Part shown: positions 17,019 through 26,104 of the stretch, in pieces
Numbering within the stretch: position 1 is the stretch's first letter
Layout of the letters: each line of letters starts with the position of its first letter
Assembly: GCA_947258845.1 (NCBI GenBank)
Contig: CAMYJZ010000015.1
Location: forward strand, 1 to 45,836
Length of the DNA: 45,836 bases
Direction: 5' to 3'
Source: an uncultured Ectothiorhodospiraceae bacterium
GTDB lineage: Bacteria; Pseudomonadota; Gammaproteobacteria; UBA9214
The notes under the pieces: model-generated
What the model was told of the DNA's origin: nothing
Database searches by the model: none
The model's input: the letters and a program-made list of their open reading frames with translations, nothing else
Translations under genes and position numbers: made by a program

Positions 17019-17951
17019 TCAGCGTTCCAGCTGGCGTCGTGCCGGGCCGGCAAGCAGTTGCCTGATTTCGGGCAACATCACGCGCACCGCCCGCTCGCCA
17101 GCGGCAATGGCGTCCGTTTGTTGATCAAAGCCGAGCAACGCGATGTCGCCGATTTCGGGCCGGATCAGCACGTCGGCATCAAGGGCCTCGGCCGCGACCA
17201 CGGCCCCGGACATAATCAGCAGGGCCTGGTGCAGCACGTCCCAGGTACTTTCCAGCACGGTTTTGTGTACCGGGCGCTTGGAGACATCGACCGCGATTAC
17301 CACGTCCGCGCCCAGCCGGCGCGCGATCCTGACGGGTAACTGGCTGACCAGTCCACCATCCACATAGTCGCGTCCCCGGATGGACACCGGCATAACGATA
17401 CCCGGCATGCAGCTGGAGGCACGCACCGCCATGCCGGTATTGCCCTGGTTGAAGGCCGCCACCTCCCCGCTCCGCAGGTCCGTTGCCACGGCGACGAACA
17501 CCGTGTCCAGCGCCTCGATGGGCCGGTTGCCGAGCTTGTCGTTGATCAGGGCCTGCAGGCGCTCGCCACCGATAAATCCGCGGTTCGGCAGGCTCCAGTC
17601 GGCCAGGTTGTTGATCTGCAGTTCCGCCGCCGCATCCAGCAGCGCCTGGCCCCGAATGCCGCCGGCGTACAGGGCACCGGCCACGCTGCCGGCGCTGGTA
17701 CCGACCACGATATCCGCCCGGATACCCTCCTGCTCGAGCACGTTCAGCACCCCGGCATGGGCAAAGCCGCGTGCGGCACCGCCGCCCAGCGCGAAGGCCA
17801 CCACCGGGCGGTCCGCGATCACCACGCGCTGCAACTCACCGGCGAGCGGCGGGTTCTCCACCGGCGGCACAAGCGGCGCGCTGGCACAGGCCGTCAGCCA
17901 CAGGACCAGCAGCAGGGGGAAAAAAATTCTATCGAGCATGCTGCAGAGCAT
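17019..17951 (-). CDS. Patatin-like phospholipase lipoprotein (RssA type)
   Basis: A 310-residue lipoprotein. The lipobox LTAC (Cys22) follows a hydrophobic run. The patatin domain has the oxyanion-hole stretch GGGAARGFAHAG, the nucleophile Ser in GTSAGS, and the catalytic Asp in YVDGGL. It is expected to hydrolyse acyl chains at a membrane surface. The ATG at 17951 is preferred because GGGAG lies 7 bases upstream; the ATG at 17939 lacks one. It is the first gene of a unit with the MFS carrier and the aldo/keto reductase. The shared function of the three is unknown. Confidence 0.9.
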   Translation of the reverse strand: MLCSMLDRIFFPLLLVLWLTACASAPLVPPVENPPLAGELQRVVIADRPVVAFALGGGAARGFAHAGVLNVLEQEGIRADIVVGTSAGSVAGALYAGGIRGQALLDAAAELQINNLADWSLPNRGFIGGERLQALINDKLGNRPIEALDTVFVAVATDLRSGEVAAFNQGNTGMAVRASSCMPGIVMPVSIRGRDYVDGGLVSQLPVRIARRLGADVVIAVDVSKRPVHKTVLESTWDVLHQALLIMSGAVVAAEALDADVLIRPEIGDIALLGFDQQTDAIAAGERAVRVMLPEIRQLLAGPARRQLER

Positions 17952-17995
17952 TGCCGTACTCCCGGCGGGTACTGTCACGCAATACAGGTCAATCG

Positions 17996-18217
17996 CTACA
18001 GGCCAATTTCGGGCTTGTCGACCCCGCTGCGCAGTGACCTGACCACCGCCTCCATGAGATCCACGATGTGCCCGCGCTCGTGGGCCAGCGCCTGGTGGAT
18101 AGCCTGCGCCAGGTCCTCGAACTGTGACTCTGTGATGTATTCACGAGCCTCGCCTCCGAGGGCATTGCGGAAACCCTCCACGATCTGCAACGCCAGTTCC
18201 TGATGATGATTCGTCAT
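17996..18217 (-). CDS. Hypothetical small protein
   Basis: A 73-residue soluble protein of mixed charge, predicted largely helical (NHHQELALQIVEGFRNALGG ... DLAQAIHQALAHERGHIVDL). The ATG at 18217 is chosen because GGAG lies about 6 bases upstream; a longer frame starts before that site. It sits about 45 bases before the patatin gene and could be co-transcribed with it. No domain is recognised. Confidence 0.6.
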   Translation of the reverse strand: MTNHHQELALQIVEGFRNALGGEAREYITESQFEDLAQAIHQALAHERGHIVDLMEAVVRSLRSGVDKPEIGL

Positions 18218-18522
18218 ACTTCGCTCCAAGCCCATGTAATTATTTAACAATTCAAATCGAGACCACCTGGTATACCGGACGATTGCAGCGACCGGGTACC
18301 GGCATGACAGCGGGCAATCACCCCATCATACGCCAGGCTTGATGGACGCCGACACCCGGCCGGGGAGACGACTGCACGCTTGTTCACGCAACCCTGGCAG
18401 ACCGGCAGGAAACACGATTTTTCATGGACCGGGAAATATTCCGCAGAAAATTTTCGCCACTCGTAGTAGACTCTCCCCAGTCCGGCGGCCTAGAATTGGG
18501 TTTAAGTACATCAGGAATCCGA
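18218..18522. other. Divergent intergenic region
   Basis: This 305-base gap separates the hypothetical gene from the divergent ParA-type gene and should hold both promoters. AGGA at about 18512 is the ParA ribosome site. No convincing promoter pair or repeat was found. Confidence 0.5.
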
Positions 18523-19230
18523 ATGATTAAAAAGATCGTTGTCATCAACAGCAAGGGGGGATGCGGCAAGACTACCCTGTCCACCAACCTGGCGAGCTAT
18601 TACGCTGCGCACGGGTACCCCACTGCCCTGTTCGACTACGATCCGCAGGATTCTTCCACGCGCTGGCTTGAACAGCGGCCCGGGCACCTGCCGGGAGTCT
18701 ACGGTATAGCGGCCGCGCACCAACCGGAAGGAAACGTCACCCGCTCATTCCAGCTGCGCGTACCGCCCGGAACACAGCGCCTCATCCTGGACACCCCGGC
18801 CTCCCTGAAACGCATGGAGTTGATAGAGATCCTGCGCGATGCCTGGGCCATTATTGTACCCATCCTGCCTTCAACCATAGACTCCTGCGTAACCTCGGAT
18901 TTCCTCCAGGACCTCGGCAAGGAGGTGCATCTGCATGCCCCCGAGGCCTCGATTGCGATCGTGGCCAACCGGGTACGGCGCAACACCCGCGCGTTCCAGA
19001 CGCTGATGAAGTTCCTCGCAGACAAGGACATGTCGCCGGTGGCCTGCCTGCGTGATTCGCAGAACTACGTGCAGGCGGCAGCTGAAGGCATGGGCATCCA
19101 TGACATGAAGGCCAATATTACGCGCGTGGACCGGGAGCACTGGAAGAGCCTGATCGACTGGCTGGAAACGGAATCGCTGAGCTCGGACGCCGATTCCCTT
19201 GCCAGCGAGCAACACCTCAGCATCGCCTGA
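18523..19230 (+). CDS. ParA/MinD-family ATPase
   Basis: A 235-residue P-loop ATPase with the deviant Walker A motif NSKGGCGKTT (signature Lys11, catalytic Lys16). The switch I region reads FDYDPQDSSTRW, and a Walker B-like RLILDTPAS follows. It is near the minimum length for small ParA proteins. No ParB gene is nearby, and the gene is far from a recognisable origin, so plasmid or chromosome partition is unlikely. It ends convergently beside a chemosensory operon with a soluble receptor. Rhodobacter PpfA, a ParA homologue, positions cytoplasmic chemoreceptor clusters, so a similar role is possible. The ATG at 18523 has AGGA upstream; the longer frame from 18424 is not supported. Confidence 0.85.
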   Translation: MIKKIVVINSKGGCGKTTLSTNLASYYAAHGYPTALFDYDPQDSSTRWLEQRPGHLPGVYGIAAAHQPEGNVTRSFQLRVPPGTQRLILDTPASLKRMELIEILRDAWAIIVPILPSTIDSCVTSDFLQDLGKEVHLHAPEASIAIVANRVRRNTRAFQTLMKFLADKDMSPVACLRDSQNYVQAAAEGMGIHDMKANITRVDREHWKSLIDWLETESLSSDADSLASEQHLSIA

Positions 19231-19262
19231 CGACCGACGGGTGCACCACGCCGGCGTGAGGG

Positions 19263-19601
19263 CTACAGCTCAACCGGCATATAGAAGAACACGAAACGTC
19301 CCTGTTCGATGACCACCTTGAGGGTCGCACCGTGACTCAAGCCGTAATCAACATACCCCGGCACGGCGCTGTCCTGGTGGCACTCACTGGCATGCTGCGG
19401 TGATTCGAAGTCCCGATCGCGGTCATACCAGGCCAGCAGCATGGCATCACCCAGGTGTTCTTTCGCGACGCTATCGGCCAGGGTCATGGCTGCGCGGTAA
19501 TCGCTGACGAATTGCAGCGGGTTGATGTCGATGACTGCCAGGGCAGCGTCATCGGGTAGTGACGGCAAGGGGCAAGCGGGTGTTGGAGGGTCGTTAGGCA
19601 C
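19263..19601 (-). CDS. Hypothetical protein, DUF5619-like
   Basis: A 112-residue soluble protein following the diguanylate cyclase gene. It has a helix (LQFVSDYRAAMTLADSVAKE), then LLAWYDRDRDFESPQH with a short His/Cys-containing stretch, and a C-terminal segment GYVDYGLSHGATLKVVIEQG followed by a hydrophobic strand. From memory this end resembles DUF5619 proteins; the match needs a search. The GTG at 19601 is preferred because AGGAAG lies just upstream; a TTG at 19703 would overlap the cyclase gene. It is probably the last gene of the chemosensory operon. Confidence 0.6.
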   Translation of the reverse strand: MPNDPPTPACPLPSLPDDAALAVIDINPLQFVSDYRAAMTLADSVAKEHLGDAMLLAWYDRDRDFESPQHASECHQDSAVPGYVDYGLSHGATLKVVIEQGRFVFFYMPVEL

Positions 19602-19681
19602 GGGCTTCCTGCTGCGAACAAGGTCTGGAAATCGATAATACCCGATTTCCGTACCCGCGCGCTGTACAGCTACATGCCGCG

Positions 19682-20983
19682 TCAGGCGCTGGCTTCCATA
19701 CAATCCTCGTTGAAGACCTCCACCCTGTCACGGCCGTTGCGCTTGGCGGCATAAAGGGCCGTATCGGCCTCCTTGAGCAGCTTTTCAAAGTCGATATGGC
19801 GTTCGCCCTGGTAGATGCTGGACACTCCGAAACTGGCACTGATCTCCAGGTCATCAGGCTGCAGTTCACGGATAAACCGGCAGAGGTGCTCGGCCTTGTA
19901 AATCGCGTTTTCAAGGTCGCAGCGCGGCAACAGTATGATGAACTCCTCGCCGCCGAAGCGGGCCACCACGTCCTCTTCCCGGCAACGGGACGACAGCATG
20001 GCGCCGATCGCCGCAAGCACCTTGTCACCTGCCGCATGGCCATGGGTGTCATTGATGTTCTTGAACTTGTCCAGATCCACCATCAGCAGGCTGAGCGACT
20101 CGCGGTGACGGATGGCGCTGCTGACATACTTTTGCGCCGTCTCCGCCAGGTAGGTCCTGTTGTACAGACCGGTCAACTGATCAGTGACGGCCAGTTTGCG
20201 CAATTCGTCCTGTTGCGACCTGACCTGGTCGAACAACTGCTTGTTGATGATGAGGTTTCCCAGCCGCGCCTTGAACTCGTCGTCCACGATTGGCTTCTCG
20301 ATATAGTCATTGGCGCCCGAGCGCAGGATTTCAACCCGACGCGACAAGTCCTCGTGCCCGGAAACGGCCAGCACCGGGATCTCGCGCTTGTCGGCAGCGG
20401 CTGAACGTATACCACGCACCACGTTCAGGCCGCTCATCTCGCCCTCCAGCACAACATCGGTCACCACCGCGTCGTAGTCCTGCTGCACGAAGGCCTTCAG
20501 GGCCGCCTCGCCGGTGCTGTAATGGTCCACATCCAGACCCATCTCGTTAAGGATGCTGATGGTCAACTGGGCCGTGGTCGGACTGTCCTCCACATACAGC
20601 ACCCGTCCACTACAGGTCCGGCGCAGGCGATTCACCAGGAAAGTGAAGGCCTTCTGAAGTTCCTCGATACTGGTCTTGCGCATCACCTCGGTGACACCGG
20701 CCCCGTAGGCCATTTTCAGGGTTGCCCCGGCGTCCTCGGAGGTCAACAGCACGATGGGCAACAGACGCGTCTCCTCGTCATTGCGCAGCTGCCGGCAGAA
20801 TTCCAGGCCGTCCATGTCCGGCAGATGGAGGTCGAGCGAGATCAGGTCGAATGTCTCCTCGGCCAGGGCAGCCAGGCCCTCCTCGGCCGACTCGACCAGC
20901 CGCACCTCCACCTCGAGTGCCTCCAGTACCAGGCCAATCATCTCCCGGTGGATCTTGCCGTCATCAATAACCAGTGCTTTCAT
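19682..20983 (-). CDS. PleD-like diguanylate cyclase (REC-REC-GGDEF)
   Basis: A 433-residue response regulator. REC1 (about 1-120) has phosphoacceptor Asp51 (LISLDLHLPDMDG), but the conserved Lys is followed by Thr (MRKTS) rather than Pro. REC2 (about 126-245) has Asp176 (VVTDVVLEGE) and the usual EKP. The GGDEF domain (about 260-430) has the active GGEEF motif (344-348) and an RxxD inhibitory site (REED, 335-338), so it should make c-di-GMP with product inhibition. As last regulator of a Wsp-like operon it occupies the WspR position, but WspR has one receiver while this has two. GGGAGA lies 7 bases before the ATG. Confidence 0.94.
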   Translation of the reverse strand: MKALVIDDGKIHREMIGLVLEALEVEVRLVESAEEGLAALAEETFDLISLDLHLPDMDGLEFCRQLRNDEETRLLPIVLLTSEDAGATLKMAYGAGVTEVMRKTSIEELQKAFTFLVNRLRRTCSGRVLYVEDSPTTAQLTISILNEMGLDVDHYSTGEAALKAFVQQDYDAVVTDVVLEGEMSGLNVVRGIRSAAADKREIPVLAVSGHEDLSRRVEILRSGANDYIEKPIVDDEFKARLGNLIINKQLFDQVRSQQDELRKLAVTDQLTGLYNRTYLAETAQKYVSSAIRHRESLSLLMVDLDKFKNINDTHGHAAGDKVLAAIGAMLSSRCREEDVVARFGGEEFIILLPRCDLENAIYKAEHLCRFIRELQPDDLEISASFGVSSIYQGERHIDFEKLLKEADTALYAAKRNGRDRVEVFNEDCMEASA

Positions 20984-21042
20984 CTTATTTCTCCCGATGC
21001 CGGGTCATTGTTCCAGGTGCTGTTTGCCTTGAAATTTCACTG

Positions 21043-22131
21043 TCACGCCGACTGGTTTCCCAGGTCTTTCGTGGTGCCTGTTTGCCTTGCTGCCACTTCA
21101 CTCAGGTAGGCCGCCATGTCTTCAAGTCGTACGATGCGGTCAACGGCGTCCAGGCTCAGCGCCGTCTCAGGCATGCCATAAACGACGGAACTTTCCCTGT
21201 CCTGGACGATGGTGTGGCAGCCTGCCTTGCGCATGCGCAGCAGGCCTTCGGCCCCGTCAACACCCATGCCGGTCAGCAGCACGCCCAGGGCACTGCCCTG
21301 ACAGCTGGCCGCGATCGATTCCAGCAAGGGGGTACTGGAGGGACAGAAGCGGTTGACCGGTGCGCCCTCGACAAGTGCCGAGACCATCTGCTGGCCGCGT
21401 CGTTCAACTCTCATATGGCGTTCATCCGGCGCAAAATAGACCACACCGGGGCGCAATTCCTCAGCGTCAGTGGCCAGTTTGAGCTCAAGCTGCACCGACT
21501 GTTGCAGCCATTGAATCAGCCCTTTCATGTAGCCGGTCGAGATGTGCTGGACGATCACCACCGGTACCGGGAAATCGACCGGCAACCCCGGAAGGATCGC
21601 CTCGAGTGCCTGCGGGCCACCCGTGGAACAGCCGATGCCGACCACCTCCAGGGGTTTACGGGTTACGTTGATCTGCCTTGGCGGGACTGGCCGCGCTATC
21701 CGGCGGGCCTGGCGATTGATGCGGCGCAGCACCCGCAGGCTGGCCATGGCGCGCACCGTATCGACCAGTTCCCAGCAGGTATCCGCATGGTCCTGCGTGC
21801 CCAGGCCACCGGGTTTCTCAAGGACTGCCAGCGCGCCTTCATCCAGTGCGCGAAAGCTGATCTTCGCCTCCTCGTCGTTGACATTGCCGGACACCACGAC
21901 AATCGGGGTCGGCTGCTCCTCCATGATGCGGCGGGTTGCCTCCAGACCATCCATGACCGGCATGCGGATATCCATCGTGACCAGATCGGGTTTGAGCTGC
22001 CGGGTGAGGCGCACGACCTCTTCCCCGTTGCTGGCATGCCCGATCACCTCGATGTCGGGCTCGCACTCGAGTATCGACCGGAGTATCAGTACAACGGTCT
22101 CGGAATCATCAGCAATCAGCACACGTATCAT
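21043..22131 (-). CDS. cheB: CheB-type receptor methylesterase (WspF-like)
   Basis: A 362-residue protein with an N-terminal receiver (Asp54 in VTMDIRMPVMDG) and a C-terminal methylesterase domain. The catalytic triad is visible as Ser169 (GIGCSTGGPQ), His196 (VIVQHIS) and Asp292 (TGMGVDGAEG). It should remove methyl groups from receptor glutamates, or deamidate glutamines, when phosphorylated by CheA, giving adaptation. It lies between cheA-REC and the diguanylate cyclase gene, as wspF does in Pseudomonas. In Wsp systems loss of this gene locks the cyclase on. Confidence 0.95.
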   Translation of the reverse strand: MIRVLIADDSETVVLILRSILECEPDIEVIGHASNGEEVVRLTRQLKPDLVTMDIRMPVMDGLEATRRIMEEQPTPIVVVSGNVNDEEAKISFRALDEGALAVLEKPGGLGTQDHADTCWELVDTVRAMASLRVLRRINRQARRIARPVPPRQINVTRKPLEVVGIGCSTGGPQALEAILPGLPVDFPVPVVIVQHISTGYMKGLIQWLQQSVQLELKLATDAEELRPGVVYFAPDERHMRVERRGQQMVSALVEGAPVNRFCPSSTPLLESIAASCQGSALGVLLTGMGVDGAEGLLRMRKAGCHTIVQDRESSVVYGMPETALSLDAVDRIVRLEDMAAYLSEVAARQTGTTKDLGNQSA

Positions 22132-22174
22132 CTGTTACCCTGGGCCTGATGTGTTTCAGCCGCCGCAACGGCAA

Positions 22175-24475
22175 TCAAATATAACGCTGCACCACCTCCA
22201 GCAGCGCATGCGTTTCGAACTGGCCCTTGACGATATAGGCATCCGCACCCACCTCGATGCCACGCTGCTTTTCGGCGTCCGCGGCGAGGGAAGAAACGAT
22301 AATTACCGGTATATCGGCCAGATGTTCGCTTTGCTTAATGCGCTCAGTAAGCTCGAAGCCGTTCATACGCGGCATCTCGATATCCGAGACCACCAGGTCA
22401 AAGCGCTGGTCCTGCAGGGTTTCCCAGGCCTGCTGCCCGTCGTTTGCCACGGTGACGTCGTATCCCTGGTATTCAAGTATGTTGCGCTCCAGGGTACGGG
22501 TAGTCAGCGAGTCGTCCACGATAAGCACGTGAGGTGTAACCACTTCCTCCTCGAGCATGGATGAGCTCAGCACCGGGGTGCCGGCCGTTGCGCTCAATGC
22601 CGTTTCAATCAGGTCACCGACATTAAGCACCATCATGATGCCGCCGCTCCCGGTCAGGGTTGCACCGGTAATATTGCTGACCGAAACCAGCGGCCGCGTC
22701 AGCGGCTTGATAACGATTTCCCTCTCCCCGATCACCTCATTGACCACGAAGGCCACCATACGCCATCCCTTCGAGACCACGACGACGGGCAGACGCGTGT
22801 TATCGGTATACTCGTCTCCATCCAGTCCGAGGGTGGCACCCAGTTCACGCAATGGCACCGGGCGCTTGTTGACCAGGATCACCTGCCCGGCCGCCACATC
22901 GGCAATCTCCTCGGGCAGCAGGTCGAGAATGCGTTCTACCGATACACTGGGTACGACGAACTTCTGGCGACCTACACGAACCTGGAGCCCACGTTCCGTG
23001 GTCAGGGTGAGCGGCATACGCAAGATGAAACAGGCACCCTGGCCGGGCTCGGATTCGAGCTGCACACCTCCCTTCAGATCAGAGAGGTTCTCGTACACCA
23101 CATCCAGCCCGACCCCACGGCCGGATACCGTACTTACCGATTCCCTGCTGGAGAAACCGGGACGGAAGACCAGGTCCAGCAGCTCCCTTTCATTCATGCC
23201 TTCCAGCTCGACCGGCTTGATGAGTTTTTTTCTGAGCGCCGCCTCGCCGATGTGTCGGGGATCAACACCGACGCCGTCATCGCGTACGCTGATAATGATT
23301 TCCCCGCCTTCACAATGCACATCGATGAAGATATTGCCCTCCTCCGGCTTGCCCGACGCGCGCCGCTCAGTCGGCAGCTCGATGCCGTGATCGATGGCAT
23401 TGCGCAGCAGGTGCACCAGCGGGTCGCGCACCCCCTCGAGTACCACCCGGTCCATCTCGACGTCGTCACCCGAGATATGCAGGGTGACCGATTTTCCCAG
23501 ATCGCGCGCCAGGTCACGCATCGGCCGCAGCAGCGGCCTGAGCACGGTGGCAACAGGCACCAGTCGCAGCATGCGTACTTCAGACTGGAGCGAGGATGAC
23601 ACCAGACCCACACGGTTATGCGTGACCCGCATCTGCTTCTGCATTTGCGACGTGATCCTGCCCAGTGAGGCAAACGCCTCACTGTTGCTGACCAGCAACT
23701 GGCGCAGATCCTCGGGCAGCGCCGCCTGGTTCTGCATCCTCAGGCACTGCGAATTTGACCAGGTCCGTGACAGGGCATTGATATCACCCAGTATGTTCTG
23801 CATGCCACGGAACTGTTCATGCAGTCCTATCTTTGCAACCTGCAACTCCTCGGCCAGGGCCGACACCCTGTCCAGCTTGTCGGTTGTCACCCGGACCACC
23901 TCCACGCCGCCCGGGGCGTCATCCCGGCCACCGACAGGCACCGGGGACCCCTGTTCTTCCTGCGGCGTGGCCTGTTGCTCAGGCCGGGCAGCGGTATCGG
24001 CGGGCTGCTCGGACATATCCGGTTCCGGGACCTGCAGCGACACCGCTTCCGGCTCACCTTCGGGTGTGGATGGATGGCAGGACGCCTGTTCCAGACGGCT
24101 CAGCAGGGACTGCATATCGAAATCGGCCCCGGCTCCTGCGTCAAACGCCCTCATGGCCTGCCAGGTCTTGTCGATGGCCTCGAGACAGAGGTCGATCACG
24201 CCGGCAGACGGGGGACTGTTGCTTTCCTTCAGGGTGCTGAGCAGCGACTCCAGCTGATGGGCAATGTCTGCCACGCCCGTGATGCCGACCCCACGCGCAG
24301 CCCCCTTGATGTTGTGTGCCGAACGGAATATCCGCTTGAGTATTTCCTGGCGCGCATCGGCCTGCTGATGCTTCTCCAGTCGCAGCAGGCCCTCGGTAAT
24401 CGCCTGCAGCTGTTCATCGAGTTCCACCCGGAAGGTCTCAAGCAGCTGCTCCATCAGTTTCGGATCGATATCCAT
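22175..24475 (-). CDS. cheA: Hybrid chemotaxis histidine kinase CheA-REC (WspE-like)
   Basis: A 766-residue kinase. It has an Hpt domain (about 1-105, phosphorylated His54 in RSAHNIKGAA), then a variable acidic/Pro-rich linker (about 110-190) with no recognisable P2 domain. A dimerisation segment is followed by the ATPase domain, with the N box HLLRNAIDHGIELP and the G boxes DDGVGVD and GRGVGLDVV. A CheW-like domain (about 500-635) and a C-terminal receiver (Asp698 in VVSDIEMPRMNG) complete it. The fused receiver is typical of WspE and other non-flagellar CheA proteins. It should phosphorylate the REC-REC-GGDEF protein and CheB, with its own receiver as a sink or modulator. AGGA lies 7 bases before the ATG. 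Confidence 0.95.
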   Translation of the reverse strand: MDIDPKLMEQLLETFRVELDEQLQAITEGLLRLEKHQQADARQEILKRIFRSAHNIKGAARGVGITGVADIAHQLESLLSTLKESNSPPSAGVIDLCLEAIDKTWQAMRAFDAGAGADFDMQSLLSRLEQASCHPSTPEGEPEAVSLQVPEPDMSEQPADTAARPEQQATPQEEQGSPVPVGGRDDAPGGVEVVRVTTDKLDRVSALAEELQVAKIGLHEQFRGMQNILGDINALSRTWSNSQCLRMQNQAALPEDLRQLLVSNSEAFASLGRITSQMQKQMRVTHNRVGLVSSSLQSEVRMLRLVPVATVLRPLLRPMRDLARDLGKSVTLHISGDDVEMDRVVLEGVRDPLVHLLRNAIDHGIELPTERRASGKPEEGNIFIDVHCEGGEIIISVRDDGVGVDPRHIGEAALRKKLIKPVELEGMNERELLDLVFRPGFSSRESVSTVSGRGVGLDVVYENLSDLKGGVQLESEPGQGACFILRMPLTLTTERGLQVRVGRQKFVVPSVSVERILDLLPEEIADVAAGQVILVNKRPVPLRELGATLGLDGDEYTDNTRLPVVVVSKGWRMVAFVVNEVIGEREIVIKPLTRPLVSVSNITGATLTGSGGIMMVLNVGDLIETALSATAGTPVLSSSMLEEEVVTPHVLIVDDSLTTRTLERNILEYQGYDVTVANDGQQAWETLQDQRFDLVVSDIEMPRMNGFELTERIKQSEHLADIPVIIVSSLAADAEKQRGIEVGADAYIVKGQFETHALLEVVQRYI

Positions 24476-24514
24476 GCTCAGTCCTGTCGCCTCCCTGTCT
24501 GTATCAACAGCATG

Positions 24515-26065
24515 CTAGAACTTGTAGGCATTGGCACTGTCGCGCAGCTGATTGGCCAACTGTCCCAGGTCCTCGGCCGCTTCCCGCGTCTGCTTGGTGG
24601 CACTGACAAACTGCGATGTTGCACCGTTGATGTCACCCATTGCGGTGGTGATCTGGTCGATCCCGGTGGCCTCCTGACGGACCGAAGCCGCGATCTGCTG
24701 GCTCGCCAGGGCACTCTCCTTGATCACCTCGGTCAGTTTGCGCACGGTTGTGCCTGCCTTGTTGACCAGGCTCATGCCTTCATCCACACCCTTGCTGCCC
24801 TCTTCCGTCACCATCACCGCCTTGTCGGTGGCATGCTGGATCTCCTGTAGAATGGAATTCACCTGTTCGGTCGCCTGCTGGGACTGTTCCGCAAGGTTCT
24901 TCACCTCGGCCGCCACCACTGCGAAACCCTTGCCGGCATCCCCGGCCTTGGCGGCCTCGATAGAGGCATTCAGCGCCAGCATCTTCAGCTGATGCGCCAG
25001 ATTGCTGACCGTCCCGGTAATCTCGCCGATCTGCTGGGTCTGCTCACTCAGCGCCAGGATGTTCTCGGCGATACCTTCCACCTTTTCACGGATCGATTTC
25101 ATACCGGAAACCGTCAGCTCGACGGACTCCATGCCTTTCTCGCCTTCCTTGCGCGTGCGCTCTGCCGTTGAACCCAGCGCCTCGGCCTTCTCCCGTGTTT
25201 GCATCGAAATAGCCCGGATTTCCTCCAGCGTGGTGGTCGCCTCGTTGACGGCTGCGGCCTGTTCCGATGCCCCGGAGGACTGGGTACTGACGGTTCCCAG
25301 CATCTGGTTCAGGGTGACCGACATACTGTTGCTGGCCTCGCTGGTCTGGCGTGCCATGGCAGACAGGCTTTGCGTCATGGTATTGAGGTGGGCCCCCAGC
25401 TGCCCCAGGTCATCATCGCCGCTGACCTCTATGCTCTGGGACAGGTCGCCGGTCGCGACACTTTCAATGAAATTGCAGTATTGAACCACCGTATTTTCAA
25501 TATCATCCTTGGACAGGGAAACGCTCTTCAGGTCCATCATGACGGCGTTAATATAGGTATCGATGGCCAACTGCGCATCGAAGGTGAGGATCTTGTTCAC
25601 GGCCGTGACCGCCTTCAGCGCCTTGCCGGTGTTGAAGCGGTATTTCCTGTTGATCAGCGGGTAGATCAGCTGTGAATATACACTGTAGCTTCCCAGGTAC
25701 CAGCGCGGCGTCAGCCCGATCTTGTTATGCACGATGCCGATCTTCAGCCGGCGCTCCACGTAGGCATTGCCGTAATCACCGTCGAACAGTTCCAGCAGGT
25801 ATTGCTTCTGCGCAGCCTTCAGTCGGTCGATCGATGAACCGGCATCGCGGATGATCGAGATCAGTTCGTCGTAGCGCTCGATATTGCTGTAAAAGCCGTC
25901 GACAATGGCGTCGGCGTTCTCCTGGATCAGCGGCTTCAACTCGCGCAGCAGCTGGACATCCTCCACGCCGAAATCGATAAATGCCTTGCGCGACTGCTGC
26001 TCTGCATGGTCAATCCCCATGTGCCGCACAAGTTCGCTGCCCTGTTCCATCATGTTTGCTGCCAT
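24515..26065 (-). CDS. Soluble globin-coupled methyl-accepting protein (HemAT-like)
   Basis: A 516-residue receptor without membrane segments. Residues about 20-175 form a sensor globin. IVDGFYSNI carries Tyr59, aligning with distal Tyr70 of Bacillus Hem[22 protein letters not shown] carries His113, aligning with proximal His123. A HAMP-like linker (about 185-240) leads into a coiled-coil signalling domain whose hairpin tip (about 365-395) is fully conserved ([19 protein letters not shown]). It should bind heme and respond to O2, CO or NO, or to redox state. Candidate methylation Glu/Gln pairs lie around 265-305. There is no C-terminal pentapeptide for CheR tethering. AGGAGA lies 6 bases before the ATG. 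It sits where no receptor lies in the Wsp operon, which starts with membrane-bound WspA. Confidence 0.94.
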   Translation of the reverse strand: MAANMMEQGSELVRHMGIDHAEQQSRKAFIDFGVEDVQLLRELKPLIQENADAIVDGFYSNIERYDELISIIRDAGSSIDRLKAAQKQYLLELFDGDYGNAYVERRLKIGIVHNKIGLTPRWYLGSYSVYSQLIYPLINRKYRFNTGKALKAVTAVNKILTFDAQLAIDTYINAVMMDLKSVSLSKDDIENTVVQYCNFIESVATGDLSQSIEVSGDDDLGQLGAHLNTMTQSLSAMARQTSEASNSMSVTLNQMLGTVSTQSSGASEQAAAVNEATTTLEEIRAISMQTREKAEALGSTAERTRKEGEKGMESVELTVSGMKSIREKVEGIAENILALSEQTQQIGEITGTVSNLAHQLKMLALNASIEAAKAGDAGKGFAVVAAEVKNLAEQSQQATEQVNSILQEIQHATDKAVMVTEEGSKGVDEGMSLVNKAGTTVRKLTEVIKESALASQQIAASVRQEATGIDQITTAMGDINGATSQFVSATKQTREAAEDLGQLANQLRDSANAYKF

Positions 26066-26104
26066 CGTTTTTCTCCTGATACCAGGTCAGCCTGCGCCGA
26101 CCGA

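Noticed and set aside
18523-19230. Chromosome or plasmid partition locus
   Set aside because: No ParB gene and no centromere-like repeats in the vicinity.
20974-22149. 391-codon plus-strand frame over cheB
   Set aside because: Antisense shadow of cheB, whose catalytic residues are all visible on the other strand.
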